From Gadus chalcogrammus (lineage: Eukaryota; Chordata; Actinopteri; Gadiformes; Gadidae), in the NCBI RefSeq assembly GCF_026213295.1, contig NC_079420.1:4169268-4233267 (forward strand): a stretch of 64,000 nucleotides of DNA, given 5' to 3'. Each line of letters opens with the position of its first letter. Positions within the stretch are counted from its first letter, which is position 1. The notes under the pieces were generated by a model. That model worked only from the letters and a program-made list of their open reading frames with translations. It was not told where the DNA came from and searched no databases. This document shows positions 11,932 to 29,779 of the stretch, one piece after another. The position numbers were made by a program, and so were the translations under genes.

Positions 11932-12065
11932 TGACCAAAGCAGGCCAGTGAAAAATAGCTTTACAACCTTCCTTAACAACCATCTACCCCCCCCCGCCAT
12001 AATTCAGTTTGTTACGATTTACCAAATAAGCCATGCGTTTTGCTTTTCTATGGGTCCCTCTCCGT

Positions 12066-16912
<4,847 letters not shown>

Positions 16913-17530
16913 TGTGTTCTCTGGGAGTCGCAGAATCAGTGAATTCAACCTACAGAAGACCAGAAACAATCGTTAGCTGTTATGCTGCACAAGGCGTAAT
17001 CACATGTTCTCTTTCTGTACTATTAATGCACGAAGAAATATTTCATGATTCAGCGGAGTAAATAACGACTCAGTCATGACAGCATTCACTGTTCCATTCA
17101 AACAGGTTTGAATGACTGGTTGTTTTCTGCCAGATCGAAGTTAGCAGCCAGCAGCCAGCATTTAGTCCGTTGTTGTGAAAATGCTCAAAGCTGAACACAG
17201 AACTAGAGAGCTCTAATATATATGATCGGTTGTAGTTTTGACAATTACATTGGATATCTGTTACAAATAATTCACATTATCAGTCCAACCATAAGGTGGT
17301 CCTCGTATTGACCTGGTAGTATCTTACCACTTCCTAGGCCGGAATGTGGGTTAAAGTCTAAAAAAACACGTTTTTGCATGTAAACTGTATACAAAACATT
17401 CTTACATACCTTTGTAAAAAATCGTTTAAACGGTATAGTTAAATTCAGCAGATAGTTTACACCAAGAATTACACAGGAGGCGCCATGATGACAACAAATG
17501 AGCACTTCCGCTATTTCTTCTTCGGCCACT
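16913..17530 (-). promoter_or_regulatory. wdr61 5' UTR exon(s) and probable promoter
   Basis: An acceptor ends at 16950, so 16949-16913 is 5' UTR of the start-codon exon. A likely upstream exon lies near 17,463-17,520, with a possible donor GTGTAAAC after 17463. Read on the minus strand, this exon is preceded by an ETS-type motif GCGGAAGTGC and then an ATCATGGCG stretch resembling a YY1 element. Both are typical of TATA-less housekeeping promoters. It also holds a five-codon upstream ORF (17486-17469, MAPPV then stop). Exon limits are inferred. Confidence 0.4.
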
Positions 17531-18216
17531 CTTCGTTGATTTGGTATGGCTACATCCAACTGGGTGCTGCATTGCTGCCCCCTGGTATATGAAGAGGCGG
17601 GTGGAGGCATAGCTTATGCGTTCTATCTGATGCTATATCAATTCGATATGGCCGGGTTTTGCCGAAGCTTCATGCATTTTATTTTAAAATTGACCTCCCT
17701 CATCTATCCCTCTGAGAGTCAAAGTAAAACCAATTAAATTGAATAACTAAAATACAGTATTAATCTCTTTCCCATTTAAGACCTTAAATTAAAGTAGGAA
17801 AAAACAAACACAAAACAAATAGTCATTAAAGAGTGTGTGTGTGTAGCAGTGTTTGTGTGTAGCATTGTGTGTTCAAGGTTTGTGGTATTGTGAGGCTGTT
17901 TTGGTTTGTGTGTGGCATTGTGGTATTGTGTTTTTAGTGTGTAGTGTTGTGTTTGATATGTGTGGTATGTTTTGTGTGTGTGGCACTGTGTCTTGTGTGG
18001 CATTGTGTGTTTGTGTGCAGTGGGTTGTGTGTTTGATGTGGAGAAGTACATGCCAAATAAAATACTGTTTCTACTTTGTCGAGCTCCTTCATAACCGAAG
18101 TGCAGCGTTGACATTTTCTACCACAATGATCGTTGTTAATCATAGAAATGGAAAATGTGCATTAGGCAGAGCAGACCCAAAAGTAGAGCCGTAATTGAGG
18201 AAAGTAATTGTGTTTG
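17531..18216. other. Intergenic DNA between wdr61 and the small unrecognised gene
   Basis: AT-rich DNA followed by a degenerate GT-rich stretch at about 17,830-18,030. No coding exon is recognised. A TTTATT (AATAAA on minus) occurs near 17,680 and could be a distant polyA signal for the gene at 18217-18958. Confidence 0.4.
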
Positions 18217-18958
18217 TTATAACGGTAGATACAGGCACTTATCCAGACCCCGTCCGCCTCTCACTTTGTTGTCCTCGTCTGACCAGGAGTGAAGGTTAAC
18301 CAAAGACGTTGCATTACGTCTTGTAACCACTGTTGAAAGCTTCAAGGGGAAGACGACTAACAGAGAGGGGAAAATATCCCAGCGTAATAGTTGAAGTGTT
18401 CATTGGTTTCCCATTCAGAAAATAGGACACACGCCATGTGTCACAGCATAACAGTATAGTCAAATAAACATTGAAAACAAGAATAAAACAACCAAAAAAT
18501 AAACATCAAATATGTATATACACAATTAGAATAGATGTAAAAAATACATTTAAACATTGCCAGTTTGCGAAGGAATTATTGTAATTTTTCATCATTGAAA
18601 CTTTACATTATTATTTTTAATAATTATGTGTAATTTATGCCCAATATTTACAAGCTATACATTCTACCGTTATATGTATTTAAATTGTATTTTGTTCATC
18701 TTAAAACTCAATCAAACAAAGATAACACAGCCTTTACCTTTTAGTGTGATGCTCTCGGGGGCCTTATCTGGCCGTACCTCGTGGGATCTTCTCTAGGTCA
18801 GGGTGTGTTCCTCTATGGTGGCCTGGGGATGCCAGGGTGATGAGGCTGCCCTGGAGGCTGCGTGACAAGGTACTCCGAGGCTGGGCCTCTGCAGCTGGAC
18901 CAACGGGTCTCTGATCTTCTCTTGGTGCTTTGTACGTTTTACAGTAGCGGTCAAACAT
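18217..18958 (-). CDS. Candidate two-exon gene, unrecognised basic protein of about 80 residues
   Basis: I do not recognise this protein. Exon A at 18958-18778 starts at an ATG in good context (GACACCATGT) and reads MFDRYCKTYKAPREDQ, then a Pro/Ala/Ser-rich middle and HPDLEKIPR, ending at a donor GAG|GTACGG. Exon B at 18278-18217 follows a good acceptor (CTCCTGGTCAG) and reads DEDNKVRGGRGLDKCLYLPL, then TAA. Exon A is 181 nt (phase 1) and exon B is 62 nt, and they join exactly in frame to 81 codons. Without this splice, exon A meets a stop four codons later. The frame is also open for seven codons before the ATG (LTFSWDT), preceded by a weak acceptor, so the gene may have further 5' exons and be longer. 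Codon use is plausible for coding DNA. No domain, signal peptide or membrane segment is visible. It may be a short conserved protein I cannot name, or a chance open frame. Confidence 0.45.
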
Positions 18959-18959
18959 G

Positions 18960-20078
18960 GTGTCCCAGGAGAATGTCAATCTTTAAGACAATTCAATAAT
19001 AAAGTTTGGGGATTTTATTTTTGTGAAAAATTTGTTAAAAAAATGGAATAAAGTTGTTCTATCTTGACTGAGATTTTAGTTAAACAGCCCTCTTGCTATT
19101 TATATATATATATCTTTTAAAGAGATTATTATAAAAAAAATATTTATTAAGATTCATTTAGATTATTTCAAGGGCCGAAAACGCATTTTAGTTGTCAATC
19201 ACAAAAATCCAACTGAATAATTTGTACCGCATTTTAAAATATGTGGAAAGATATGCACAAAGATGTACAAACAGAACTATAAAAGCAGCGATATATTTTA
19301 AAATAGAGCAGCAATATCAGCTCCATCAACAATATTTCCCCACAAGGGTACGAAATTAAAAGAATGATAGCGCATATCCTGCATTTCAATATTTCCTGAC
19401 CACAGATTACTAATCTGAATCCAAGCATAGATTTGAACAGTCCGAAAAGGAAACAAACGTTTACATTTCTTATTAATTGGATTGGAAAATAAAAATAACC
19501 TGAACTTGATCTGAATTCTTGAACCATATTATGCAGAGTTGACTTCCTAATGAAACAAACTCAGTGGGTGAAAATGATTTATACTGCTAAAATATTGCTA
19601 ATTTTAGGCTAATGTATTCAGGGAACAGTATTCTCACAAATGATCCAATGATGGAATACAACCCTCGAGATGAATGATTTCATTTGTTTCGGATCGATTA
19701 CACTTTCTGAGTCCTCCAAAGGCGCATTAACTCAACATGTTTCTGTGTCACATTTATGATATCCAGTGATAAGATATGGCAATCAATAAATTCCAGCCAT
19801 CCCAACCAACCACAATGTACGGAGATGCTGCCAACAGCAGCATGGCGTCCATCTTGTTCCGTATGTACTGTATGAGGGGAACATGCCAGGCTTTTTTGTG
19901 TGTGTGTGTGTGTGTGCGTGTGCGTGCGTGTGCGTGTGCATGTGTGTGTGTGTGTGTGCGCGTGTGCGTGTACGTGTGTGTGTTTGTGTGTTGGCGAGTC
20001 TTCGGGCCATGTCGATTGTGGAAAAAAGGCTACAGAACATACAAAAATGAGACTTGCTCGAATAGTCTTTGTGAAAGG
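18960..20078. other. Intergenic DNA upstream of crabp1
   Basis: AT-rich sequence without a recognised exon. A (TG/CG)n tract lies at 19,896-19,992, about 0.6 kb before the crabp1 start codon. I could not pick out a first exon for the gene at 18217-18958 here. Confidence 0.4.
19896..19992. repeat. (TG)n with CG interruptions
   Basis: Alternating purine-pyrimidine tract of about 97 bp with several GCGTG steps, in the crabp1 upstream region. Such tracts can adopt Z-DNA. Confidence 0.9.
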
Positions 20079-20083
20079 AAGGA

Positions 20084-20151
<68 letters not shown>

Positions 20152-20535
20152 CTGAAGTGCGACCGAGAAGAGAAAGGAAGAAGAACCTGAGAGGAAGAGT
20201 GTAATAGAGAGAAAGTGGGATGAGAAAGAGAGAAAGTGGGGGATGCTCAGAGAGAAAGAGAGAGAGAAAGAGAGAGACAGAGAGAAACGGAGAGAGAGAA
20301 ACGGAGAGAGAGAAAGAGAGAGAGAGACAGAAAGAGAGAGAGAGACAGAAAGAGAGAGGGGCGTGAGAGATGGGGTCGGTAAGAGAGGGGGGCGAGAGCG
20401 AGAGAGGGGGGGAGAAAAAGAGAGAAAGGGGGTGAGTGGGAGGTAGAGAGAGAGCGAGCGAGCAAGAGAGAGAGGGGGCGGGAGGGCGAGAGAGGATAAG
20501 GGTGAGTGAAGGAGAGGGGAGGCAGTGCAGAGAGT
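20079..20535 (+). repeat. Purine-only (GA)n tract upstream of crabp1
   Basis: About 450 bp in which the plus strand is almost all G and A. It opens with about 60 bp of (GA)n and continues as GAGAGAAAGAG-type units, ending about 60 bp before the crabp1 ATG. It probably overlaps the core promoter or 5' UTR. It is a classic substrate for intramolecular triplex (H-DNA). Confidence 0.9.
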
Positions 20536-20592
20536 GAAACAGGTTCTTCTCCTCCGAACGAGCAGCAGCGTGCACGGACGTCCTCGGCCGAC

Positions 20593-21089
20593 ATGCCTAA
20601 CTTTGCCGGCATCTGGAAGATGAGGAGCAGTGAGAATTTCGATGAACTTCTCAAAGCCCTGGGTAAGAGCCAGTCTCCTCTCTCCTCCCGTCATCCTGAC
20701 TCTCTCTCGCTCCCTACTTTCTCTCTCTCTTGTCTTTTTAATCCGTCTCCTCTCTTTGCCACTTTCTATCGCCGGGGGCAACGGTGCATCCCACCGTGGG
20801 GTTAACTATCAATCACAAAAAAGAAAAGACCCCAAAAAAAAGATTGCCTTTTCACTTTAGTTTTTTTTTCCCCTTTGCGTCAGTCCTCTTTTTCTAAAGC
20901 GCACGGACTTCCAAAGGCATGACATTGTCCTGGGAAAACCCTCCTTGTCCTCCGGATGGGAGGGCAGTTATGAGCGTACTGGGATGCGGAATTCCTCCCA
21001 GAACAGACATGGTATTGTTGAGGGTGGTGGTGGTGCTAATTCATGTTAAGCGTTTAAGTAGGGCATGCATTTAACCACGCAAGTGGTCG

Positions 21090-21129
<40 letters not shown>

Positions 21130-23119
21130 TCTCTCTCTCCTCGCCACCCCCCCCCCCCCCTCCCTCTGGGGTCCATACCCATTCGCTGGCATCCTTCTCT
21201 CATCTCTTATCGTTCCACCCGTCTCTCCGTAGCCTTAACGTGATGTGACGTGGTTTTGGGTTCAACTGAGACACACAGACACACACACACACTCAATGGG
21301 GTGGCAATATGTGTGGACCTCCACTTCTTTTTGAAATGCAGGGGATAGAAAATGCTGGATATGTTTGTGTGCATGTGTGTTTGGGACGTCCAATCCATTG
21401 TGACATCCAAAACGACGCATGCGATGCAGCCTGCCCCAGTTGATGTAATGAGTTTCTACCGTTTTGACCCAGCACACCTCAGGGCTTCAATGAAAAGTTG
21501 AGGGTTATCATAAAAATTCCACAGAGGCCGTACAGTCGCAAAATAGGCCTGAGTGCATAAATGTGTTATCTGGTGAAGATATAACGTCCATTACTGAATT
21601 AAATGCATGCGTTGGATCAATATTAAATGGTTGCCGCGGCTTCCTCTTAAGAGACCCGTCACATTAATCTCATAACCGTTGGTTGTGGCGGCTTCTGCTT
21701 TTGCTAGGTGCCCTCCCCCCTCACAATGTCTCTGCATAGGTTTATATGCCTTCGAGAAAATAATAAAATAATATATATTTATTAAAAAGATTAACATAAA
21801 AATAAGGTTATCTAAGAGGCCCTTTGGGGCCACTGTGATTAATTGGTCTGTAATTGCTCGTTAAGGAACACGTGGCACATTCCCGTTAGTGTAGTGAGCT
21901 CACTCTGTCGCATTAAGCATAAGCATGTCTGTCTGAGCATATGATTTCATGACTGAGATTTCCTGTTCCAGAAACTTCTGGATTGTTGGAGTCATCCGAG
22001 GGAGTCGCATTCCATCAACGTCTTCGTAATCGACTGCACGGAATTTTTAGGTCAACAGCAAATTAATACTGTAAAGACACTTGACGCTGTTTATACACCC
22101 AAACGCCCTTTGGATGTGATTAATATTATTATTGATGTGAAGGCGAGGCCGCGAGAGATAGACGTTTTTAAGATGTAATGCCGTCTTGCTTTCCCCCCCG
22201 AGGTATTAAGACTTGGGTGGAGTTTGTTTATGCTGGGGTTTCGAACACCGCAGTGGTTTTGGAAACGAGTGAAACGAAAGATTTAAGAGAGGGAGTAATG
22301 TGAGGAGAAAGCAAAGAATTTGTCACATTGAATGGACCTAAAACCATTTTCTAAGATTCTCAGAAATATTTATCCCTTCTCATATTTTATAAATATATTT
22401 ATAAAAGTCAGTTGTTTTTATTGGTGTACATGGAGCTACTACAGAGCCGCAATTTCCTAGACTAATTTAATACAAACGTTACTTTATGAGATTTTGAGTG
22501 TTGTAAAACTATACATGATCATAGCCAATTTTCAAACAGAGCTTAAAATGTGGAACTTTAATGCCAGTGAGTGTGAAGCTGATGTTTTGCAATACAAAGT
22601 GCCCTCAGAGAACATACAATAAAGGTCCCCGAGGTGACCTTAAACGGTCATGTAGGTTCCATTAATAAATTTGTATTTATGTATTCATGTTTCAAAGGAA
22701 TAACAGGTGGCCCCCTTATACTGTGAGGACCAGGAGTATGTCTCTAGTTCTCCCCCTCCCTCTCTGACATGTCTCTCCCCTCCTCACCCCTCCTTCCACA
22801 CTTGCCATGCACCTCACTTATTCTTCTCCTCCCTCCTCCTCTCCTCCTCACCAACTTTCATTGCCTTTGCCGATACTAAGTAGTGCAAACAGTTTTGGTT
22901 GGAGCGTTATAAATGACATTCAATACAGACATCCGTTTGTATGTGTGTGTATCTGTGTGTGTGTGTGTGTGTATCTGTATGTGTGTGTTTGTATCTGTGT
23001 GTGTGTCTATCTGTGTATGTATGTGTGTAACTCTGTATGTGTGTATCTGTGTCTGTGTGTATCTCTGTATGTGTGTGTGTGTGTGTATGTGTGTATCTGT
23101 GTGTGTATGTGTGTATCTC

Positions 23120-23157
<38 letters not shown>

Positions 23158-23205
23158 TATCTCTGTATGTGTGTGTGTGTGTGTGTGTATCTGTGTGTGT
23201 ATCTC

Positions 23206-23256
<51 letters not shown>

Positions 23257-23259
23257 CTC

Positions 23260-23312
<53 letters not shown>

Positions 23313-23467
23313 CTCTGTATGTGTGTGTGTGTGTGTGTGTATCGCTCTGTATGTGTGTGTGTGTGTGTGTATCGCTGTATGTGTGTGTGTGTGTGTGTGT
23401 GTTTGTGTGTATCTCTGTATGTGTGTGTGTGTGTGTGTGTGTATCTGTGTGTGTATGTGTGTATCTC

Positions 23468-23502
<35 letters not shown>

Positions 23503-23525
23503 CTGTGTGTGTATGTGTGTATCTC

Positions 23526-23585
<60 letters not shown>

Positions 23586-26500
23586 TATCTCTGCATGTGT
23601 GTGTGTGTGTGTGTGTATCTGTGTGTGTATGTGTGTATCTCTGTATGTGTGTGTGTGTGTGTGTGTATGTGTGTATGTGTGTATCTCTGTATGTGTGTGT
23701 GTGTGTGTGTGATGTGCGTGTCTCTCCCCACCCAGGGGTGAACGCCATGCTGAGGAAGGTGGCGGGCGCGGCGGCGGCCAAACCCCACGTGGAGATCCGT
23801 CAGGACGGGGAGCAGTTCTACATCAAGACCTCCACCACCGTGCGCACCACCGAGATCAACTTCACCATCGGGGAGGAGTTCTGCGAGGAGACGGTGGACG
23901 GACGCAAGTGCAAGGTGAGAGAGAGAGAGAGAGAGGGGGGAGGGAGAGGAAGGGGGAGGCGGGGGGAGAGGAAGGGAGGGTGAGAGGGAGAGGGAGTGAG
24001 AGAGGGGTGGGGGTAGAATATGTAGACTGTGGACGTTGCTAGGTGGGGGGGAGGGGGGGTAGAGGGAGAGGGTAGAGGGAGGCAGAGGGGGAGAGAGGGA
24101 CAGGGAGGCAGAGGGGGAGAGAGGGAGAGGTTAGAGGGAGGCAGAGAGGGAGAGGGGAGAGGGAGGCAGAGGGGGAGAGGGTAGAGGGAGGCAGAGGGGG
24201 AGAGGGTAGAGGGAGGCAGAGGGGGAGAGTAGAGGGAGGCAGAGGGGGAGAGAGGGAGAGGGAGGCAGAGGGGGAGAGAGGGAGAGGGTAGAGGGAGGCA
24301 GAGGGGGAGAGAGGGAGAGGGTAGAGGGAGGCAGAGGGGGAGAGAGGGAGAGGGAGGCAGAGGGGGAGAGAGGGAGAGGGAGGCAGAGGGGGAGAGAGGG
24401 AGAGGAGGCAGAGGGGGAGAGGGGGAGAGAGTAGAGGGAGTGGGAGGCAGAGAAAGAGAGGGATGAAGACAGACAAAGAGGAGGTGATGGGGGGAAATAG
24501 TTGGAGGGTAAGAGAGTGGAGAGGGAGACAGATGGGGAGAGGGGGGAGAGAGTAAGCTAATCCAAAAAGTAGAGTTTATCCAAATGGGATGAATAAGAAA
24601 AAGAAAAAAGGTGGAAAAAGCTGTTTCATTTTGTAAGCTTCCTCAGCTGTTGCCACAGAGACAAATGGTACGACTGATGATGATCATGCACATTTTCCCT
24701 GATAGATTGTGTGTTGGATGGAGCATACTACCTGCTATTTAATAGACATCCACGTGCTGGTGCATTGTGGTACCTGCCCACGCACATCGAGTATCAGAGT
24801 ATCTTCGGCCAAGGCCTTCAAAGGCTGCCGGAGTTGTGGAGCCCTCCATGCAAAATGAATGAATCTAATTGGTATCCCAGACCGTCCCGGGCCCATCTCC
24901 CTGGGTCCCGGGATTGAAGGGTTGATCCTGATGGGGAGGAGGCTGGATCCTCATTCCCAGCCCCCCACCATCCAAGTCCCCTCGGGGAAGATTCCCACAA
25001 CCTTCCTAGAAGATATTTATGCGGAAGACTTATAGACTAGAACACTTCACGGGCCATCGATGTAACCGAGCCGAAGGTTCGACTGTCAAAATAAAGGTAT
25101 GGTGAGTGGATGGTTATTAAGGTTTATGCTCATCAAAATTAAAGTGTGGTTATTTGGGCCGTTCAAAATTAATGATTGGTGAAGGTATGGTTATAAACGT
25201 TCAACAAAATAAGATTGTGGAGAAAGTATCAATATTAAGGCTTATTCAAATGAGGGTATGGCAGGAATAGGGCTATTTGGGCTCATTAAAATACAATAAT
25301 GCTCAAAACAAGGACAAAGCTGTAAACACGATGACACTTCAACACTTCATCTTCAACTCTGTGTTCTGCTAAGGAGCATAATAGAGTGAGATAACTTTCA
25401 GGCACTCTGCCAACACCCACTGTTTCCTCCCTACCAAATAAAGCTGTCCAATAACAAGGGCTAAGTCTGGGATAGGGGCCTTTTAATTTGAAAAGAGGTT
25501 TAGAAGAGAGTTAAAGACAATTTTACAATTATTATGATAAATATGACCTGAGGAGGCAAACCAAACTACCTCAACTCTATTTTTTCGGCGATCTACATAT
25601 ATGGGTAGGGTATGGGTATTTACTGACCACCGTTGACACAAAATAAAATGCTTGCGTAATTAAAAGCAAGTGTGCAGTTAGATATGATGGGAGGATATTA
25701 AATACTTGCAGAACAACCTGACATCCACAAACCCATACTTAATCTTCCTAAATCCTTCCACGACTCCTCTTCAACTAAATGGGTTTCCCATCCTAGCAGA
25801 CATATCGACTAAGCAGACCATACCATCTCTCGCATGTCATGCTTGATGATGTGCTTGTATAACTGTGCTCCGTAGCTCAACAGGGTTACGGTTAGAAAAA
25901 CAGGTCTCTTCCCGAGCTTATCTAGCTCCGTCGCACAGCCATAGCATCTCAACAATGTCTTCTGCAGATGGGACATTAAAATTACATCTGAAAACTAATA
26001 TGAACCATCTGGTCCCAGCCGACAAGTAGCTGATTGAATGCTCTGATGAGGTATTTGCTCTGATATTATTAAATTCCCATTGAGTTGTAGAGAAAACGCT
26101 TTTTACTATGTCAGACATTTTGATCATTTGTTATTTATTTGAAATCCTACCAAGAGTTCTTCCTTGATAGAGTCAGACAAGCGTAGATACTTCTTAATTA
26201 ATTAAATAAATAACACCTACAATATAGTTCATTGGAAAATAAATGTATAATGTTAGAATGGATCTTTGGTCAAAATTTAACAAGACAGTACAATATCACA
26301 TGTTTGAAGACATTGTCAGGACTTTTATTCCGATGGACATCATGTCAATGAGTTACTGAGAATCAGTTGAACAACGCCATGCTGTGGTTATCTGTGAACA
26401 TCTGTGTGTTAAGCTCTTCTTACTAACCCCTGAGAAACAGCTCTTCTTTCACCCAGGCGTTGGTTTTTGTTCTGGATTAATTGATAGGGGGATTTCCTAA

Positions 26501-29500
26501 GCATCTCGTTTGGAGACCAGTGTGTTTTCACTGAGAGCACAGAATGAGCGATTGTCTGGGAATATGAGTTAGGATAGACGATGCCTCAATGCAAGTGTAA
26601 AGTTGAAGGGAGTGCTATTTTGTTCTCGTGCATCTGGTCTAAATTCATTTTTTTATTACCTAAAGGACATGACTTGTCAATGTTTTTTTAAAAATCTAGA
26701 AAATCTAGAAGGCGGTTTTTCACCTTGAAAAGATTGCCCACATTTAGAGAAAATAAGAGGAAGAAGAAAAAAAATCATTGTTGTGAGTTCCCTTTGTGTT
26801 CGTTTTCATGTATTATGTTAACAAAGGGGACTCACAATAATGATTCCACATTCAACAAAGAGCAGGACCGATCAAGAGCAGTCTGGGACTCTTCATCGAT
26901 AGAGCAAGTAAATGCTAGGTAGAAGGGGTGTAGCGATCATTTTAAAACCTTCTTAGACCCACTTTGCTAGCAGTCTCCCCCTGGCTTTAAGAAGAAAACG
27001 TAATTGTAGCTTTTGAACAGAAGTGATTTTTCCCTCAAAATGTTCGAAATTGAGTAAGAAAAGTGTGCAATTATAAGACATATCAATAATATTGACAGTA
27101 ACTGGGGCCTTACAGGTCTTGTATTGCAATGGTTAAAAAAGCTTAGTTTGGAAAATTGGAAACTAAGCTAGCAATGACTTCCACATCTGTGAAGGATTCT
27201 AAACTTTGGAAACTAAAGTTATGAGTAGGCCTATAATGAAAAATAAACTACTTAGATATATCGCATGTCATGAATTCCCTTAAATTCGCAATGCAGTGGT
27301 AGATTGGAGATGTGGTTAAGCAGATAGAAAATACTGCGCAGTGAAAGGAAAAACTGCCTTGGACTCATTCAAAAAAGTGACCAACAGTATGTGATACTTG
27401 AGATTATTTGGAAACTCAAGCGCAATCGCGAATATGTGCAACAAAACAGTTTCCTCCCAGCAATAACTCGATCTAGGCGTTACTGTGGTAGGGTAGTCTA
27501 GTGGTTTGAGGGTTTGCCTCTCTGCCGAAGAGGGTGTGGATGCAAACACCAAATGCCTACCCGTTCATCCATGAGCAATAAGCCTAACCCCTACCTGTTC
27601 CTTATGACATACGTGGTTGTGGATAAAAGCCTCTGCTCAATGCCTATAGGTCTCAATACAGTAGCAGATGAGTACTTACGACAAAACCTTAAATCAACCA
27701 AAACCAAAACACTGTACTCCCTACAAAATCGGACCAAACCTTTGTGGCCAGCTACATGTGGCGGCAAGCATGGCTCGGTTACCATTTTGACCAGACATGA
27801 CCTAATTTGGATGGCAGCAGACGGCAGGGCTGCTCAGACTGTGCCCCCGCAGCATGCTGGGTTGCGGGTCAGATTGCAGTCATGTGTCAGTGCCATGTCG
27901 TCTCTTTCGTTGACAAGAGCCGCTGAGCGCCTGTGTTCTACACCGTGTACCCACTGGCCTCCTCTCGTTGTCCAAACCAGAGGTCACAGAGGGTGTGTTG
28001 TGTGTATACCCGACCTTGGCTCGGGGTGCCGTGCCACGTGACGAAAAACCCGGCTAGACAAACTGGCCCCGGCTGGTCCGTGGTGAATCTGTGCGGTATT
28101 AAGACGTGTTGCCATGCTATGCCAGACACGTTTTTTTTGGCCTTATCTTCGTCTGAACGTCTGCTTTCTAGAGGGGCAGAGAAGAGGGGCTTGTCTGGCG
28201 CCCGGAATCGGCCACGGCGCCCGCAGTGACCAAGGCACGTGCACCGGCCTGCGGGGGCGTGCACTGGCGGGAGGCAGGGGGTGAGCTAAGTGGAACTTGG
28301 CTAAGGGCCTGGTGCCCTGGTGCCCTGCCGGTTAAGGGGATTACATGGTGATCCTGCCCTGGCAGCAGGTTAAAAGGCCTCCTCTAATCTGGGGGGGGGA
28401 TTTCTCCAGGGATCCGTGGCTCCTTCACACCCCCGGACCCCAGACTTGGGTTAGGGGTTAGGCAGGGGGGTGAGGGCGGACACCCGTCCTAATCCATGGA
28501 GAAGAGGCCAAGAGGAGAGCTTCGTTCTAAACTTGAAACTTTTTTCCAGACTTTCTGTTTTGGAAACTTCGCTGTTTTAACTAATGCAATCCAATAAGAT
28601 GAAAGCCCTCACAGTCACTTTGGATATGATCAATATGGCTTAATTTCAGAGGTGCAACGAGGGAGATTGAAACTTAGAGGAAGGGGTGAAAGGGCCGACT
28701 GAGTAGTTGAAAACCAACCAAGAACTTTTTATAAGAAAAATAAAAAGATAACTTGTCAGCCTTTTGGCCAGTTGGTTGTTACCATGGAGATGAATTTAAA
28801 TGATGGATCATCTTCCCCAGGTTATTAGAGAGTGTGTTGGGAGACAGCAAAATATTCAAGCCATGGGAACTGTCCCATCACATCCAAATTATACTGTTAT
28901 ATATATTGTCATTTGAGCGCATGTCTTCTTCGCTTTCATGCCGTCATTTTTTAGATTAAAGGATTCAAAATAATTTATTCAGACATCTAGCCCAACTTTG
29001 TCATACCCTGAGTATCACCCAGAGTGTTGGGGCGCAGGTGGCTTTCAGGTCGGTCGGTCTGACAGTCGACCATGAGAGGGAGAAGGGTGAACTCAGACGC
29101 CCAGACACCAGGCTGAGCGTCTGGGACTGCTCTCATCTGCATAATGTTCAAAGCAATCTGTGTCGCACACTCTATGAAGACTATGAAGTCGAATATGACG
29201 CAATAAGGGAAGACAAGAGAATCCAGAGGGCTCTTTAATACCCAGCCGCCTCCCGTTTCCCGCCGTGGGCCAACCGATTGAGCGAGGAACAAAGTCAGCG
29301 ACTGTCACCGATAAGCCTCCTGCATTAATACTGCAGTCAATTAAACAGTATTTATTGCGCTTTTCAGACCTGTGGCCAATCATAGCGCTTTGCAATTGTT
29401 GCCTCCCATTCCCCCATTCATTCAGTCATTCATACGCCGATGGCCGTGTCAGCCTTGCAGGGCGACGGCCAGGTTGTCGGAGCGATTAGGGTAACATTAG

Positions 29501-29733
29501 GGTCGACACTCAGCTCGAAGGAGCGAACCGGCCACCCTTCCCAGACAACCCGTTCTGCCTCCTGTGCCACTGCAACACAACACTTTATATTTGTGCCTTG
29601 ATGCCTTGAGCAACTACAAGGATGCTATCCGAGTCTCTCTCTTTTTGTGTGTGTGTCTACCTACGTGACCAAGCTTCTTCCCGGGAACCTTTGATGTCTT
29701 GAATAGAGCAGTGTGTGTGTCTGGTGTGCGCAT

Positions 29734-29779
<46 letters not shown>

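Noticed and set aside
19783..20781. A 332-codon minus-strand frame rich in Leu and Ser
   Set aside because: It is the complement of the (GA)n purine tract and overlaps crabp1 exon 1 antisense. Composition is simple-repeat throughout.
22807..23983. Open frames of 230-360 codons made of Cys-Val or His-Thr repeats on both strands
   Set aside because: They are translations of the (TG)n compound microsatellite. The only real coding part is crabp1 exon 2 at its right end.
24039..24476. Leu/Pro/Ser-rich minus-strand frame of 145 codons
   Set aside because: Complement of the GAGGCAGAGGGG minisatellite.
27514..28229. Plus-strand frames of 175 and 98 codons in crabp1 intron 2
   Set aside because: The first begins inside a tRNA-derived SINE and has no recognisable domain. 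No coherent exon structure follows.
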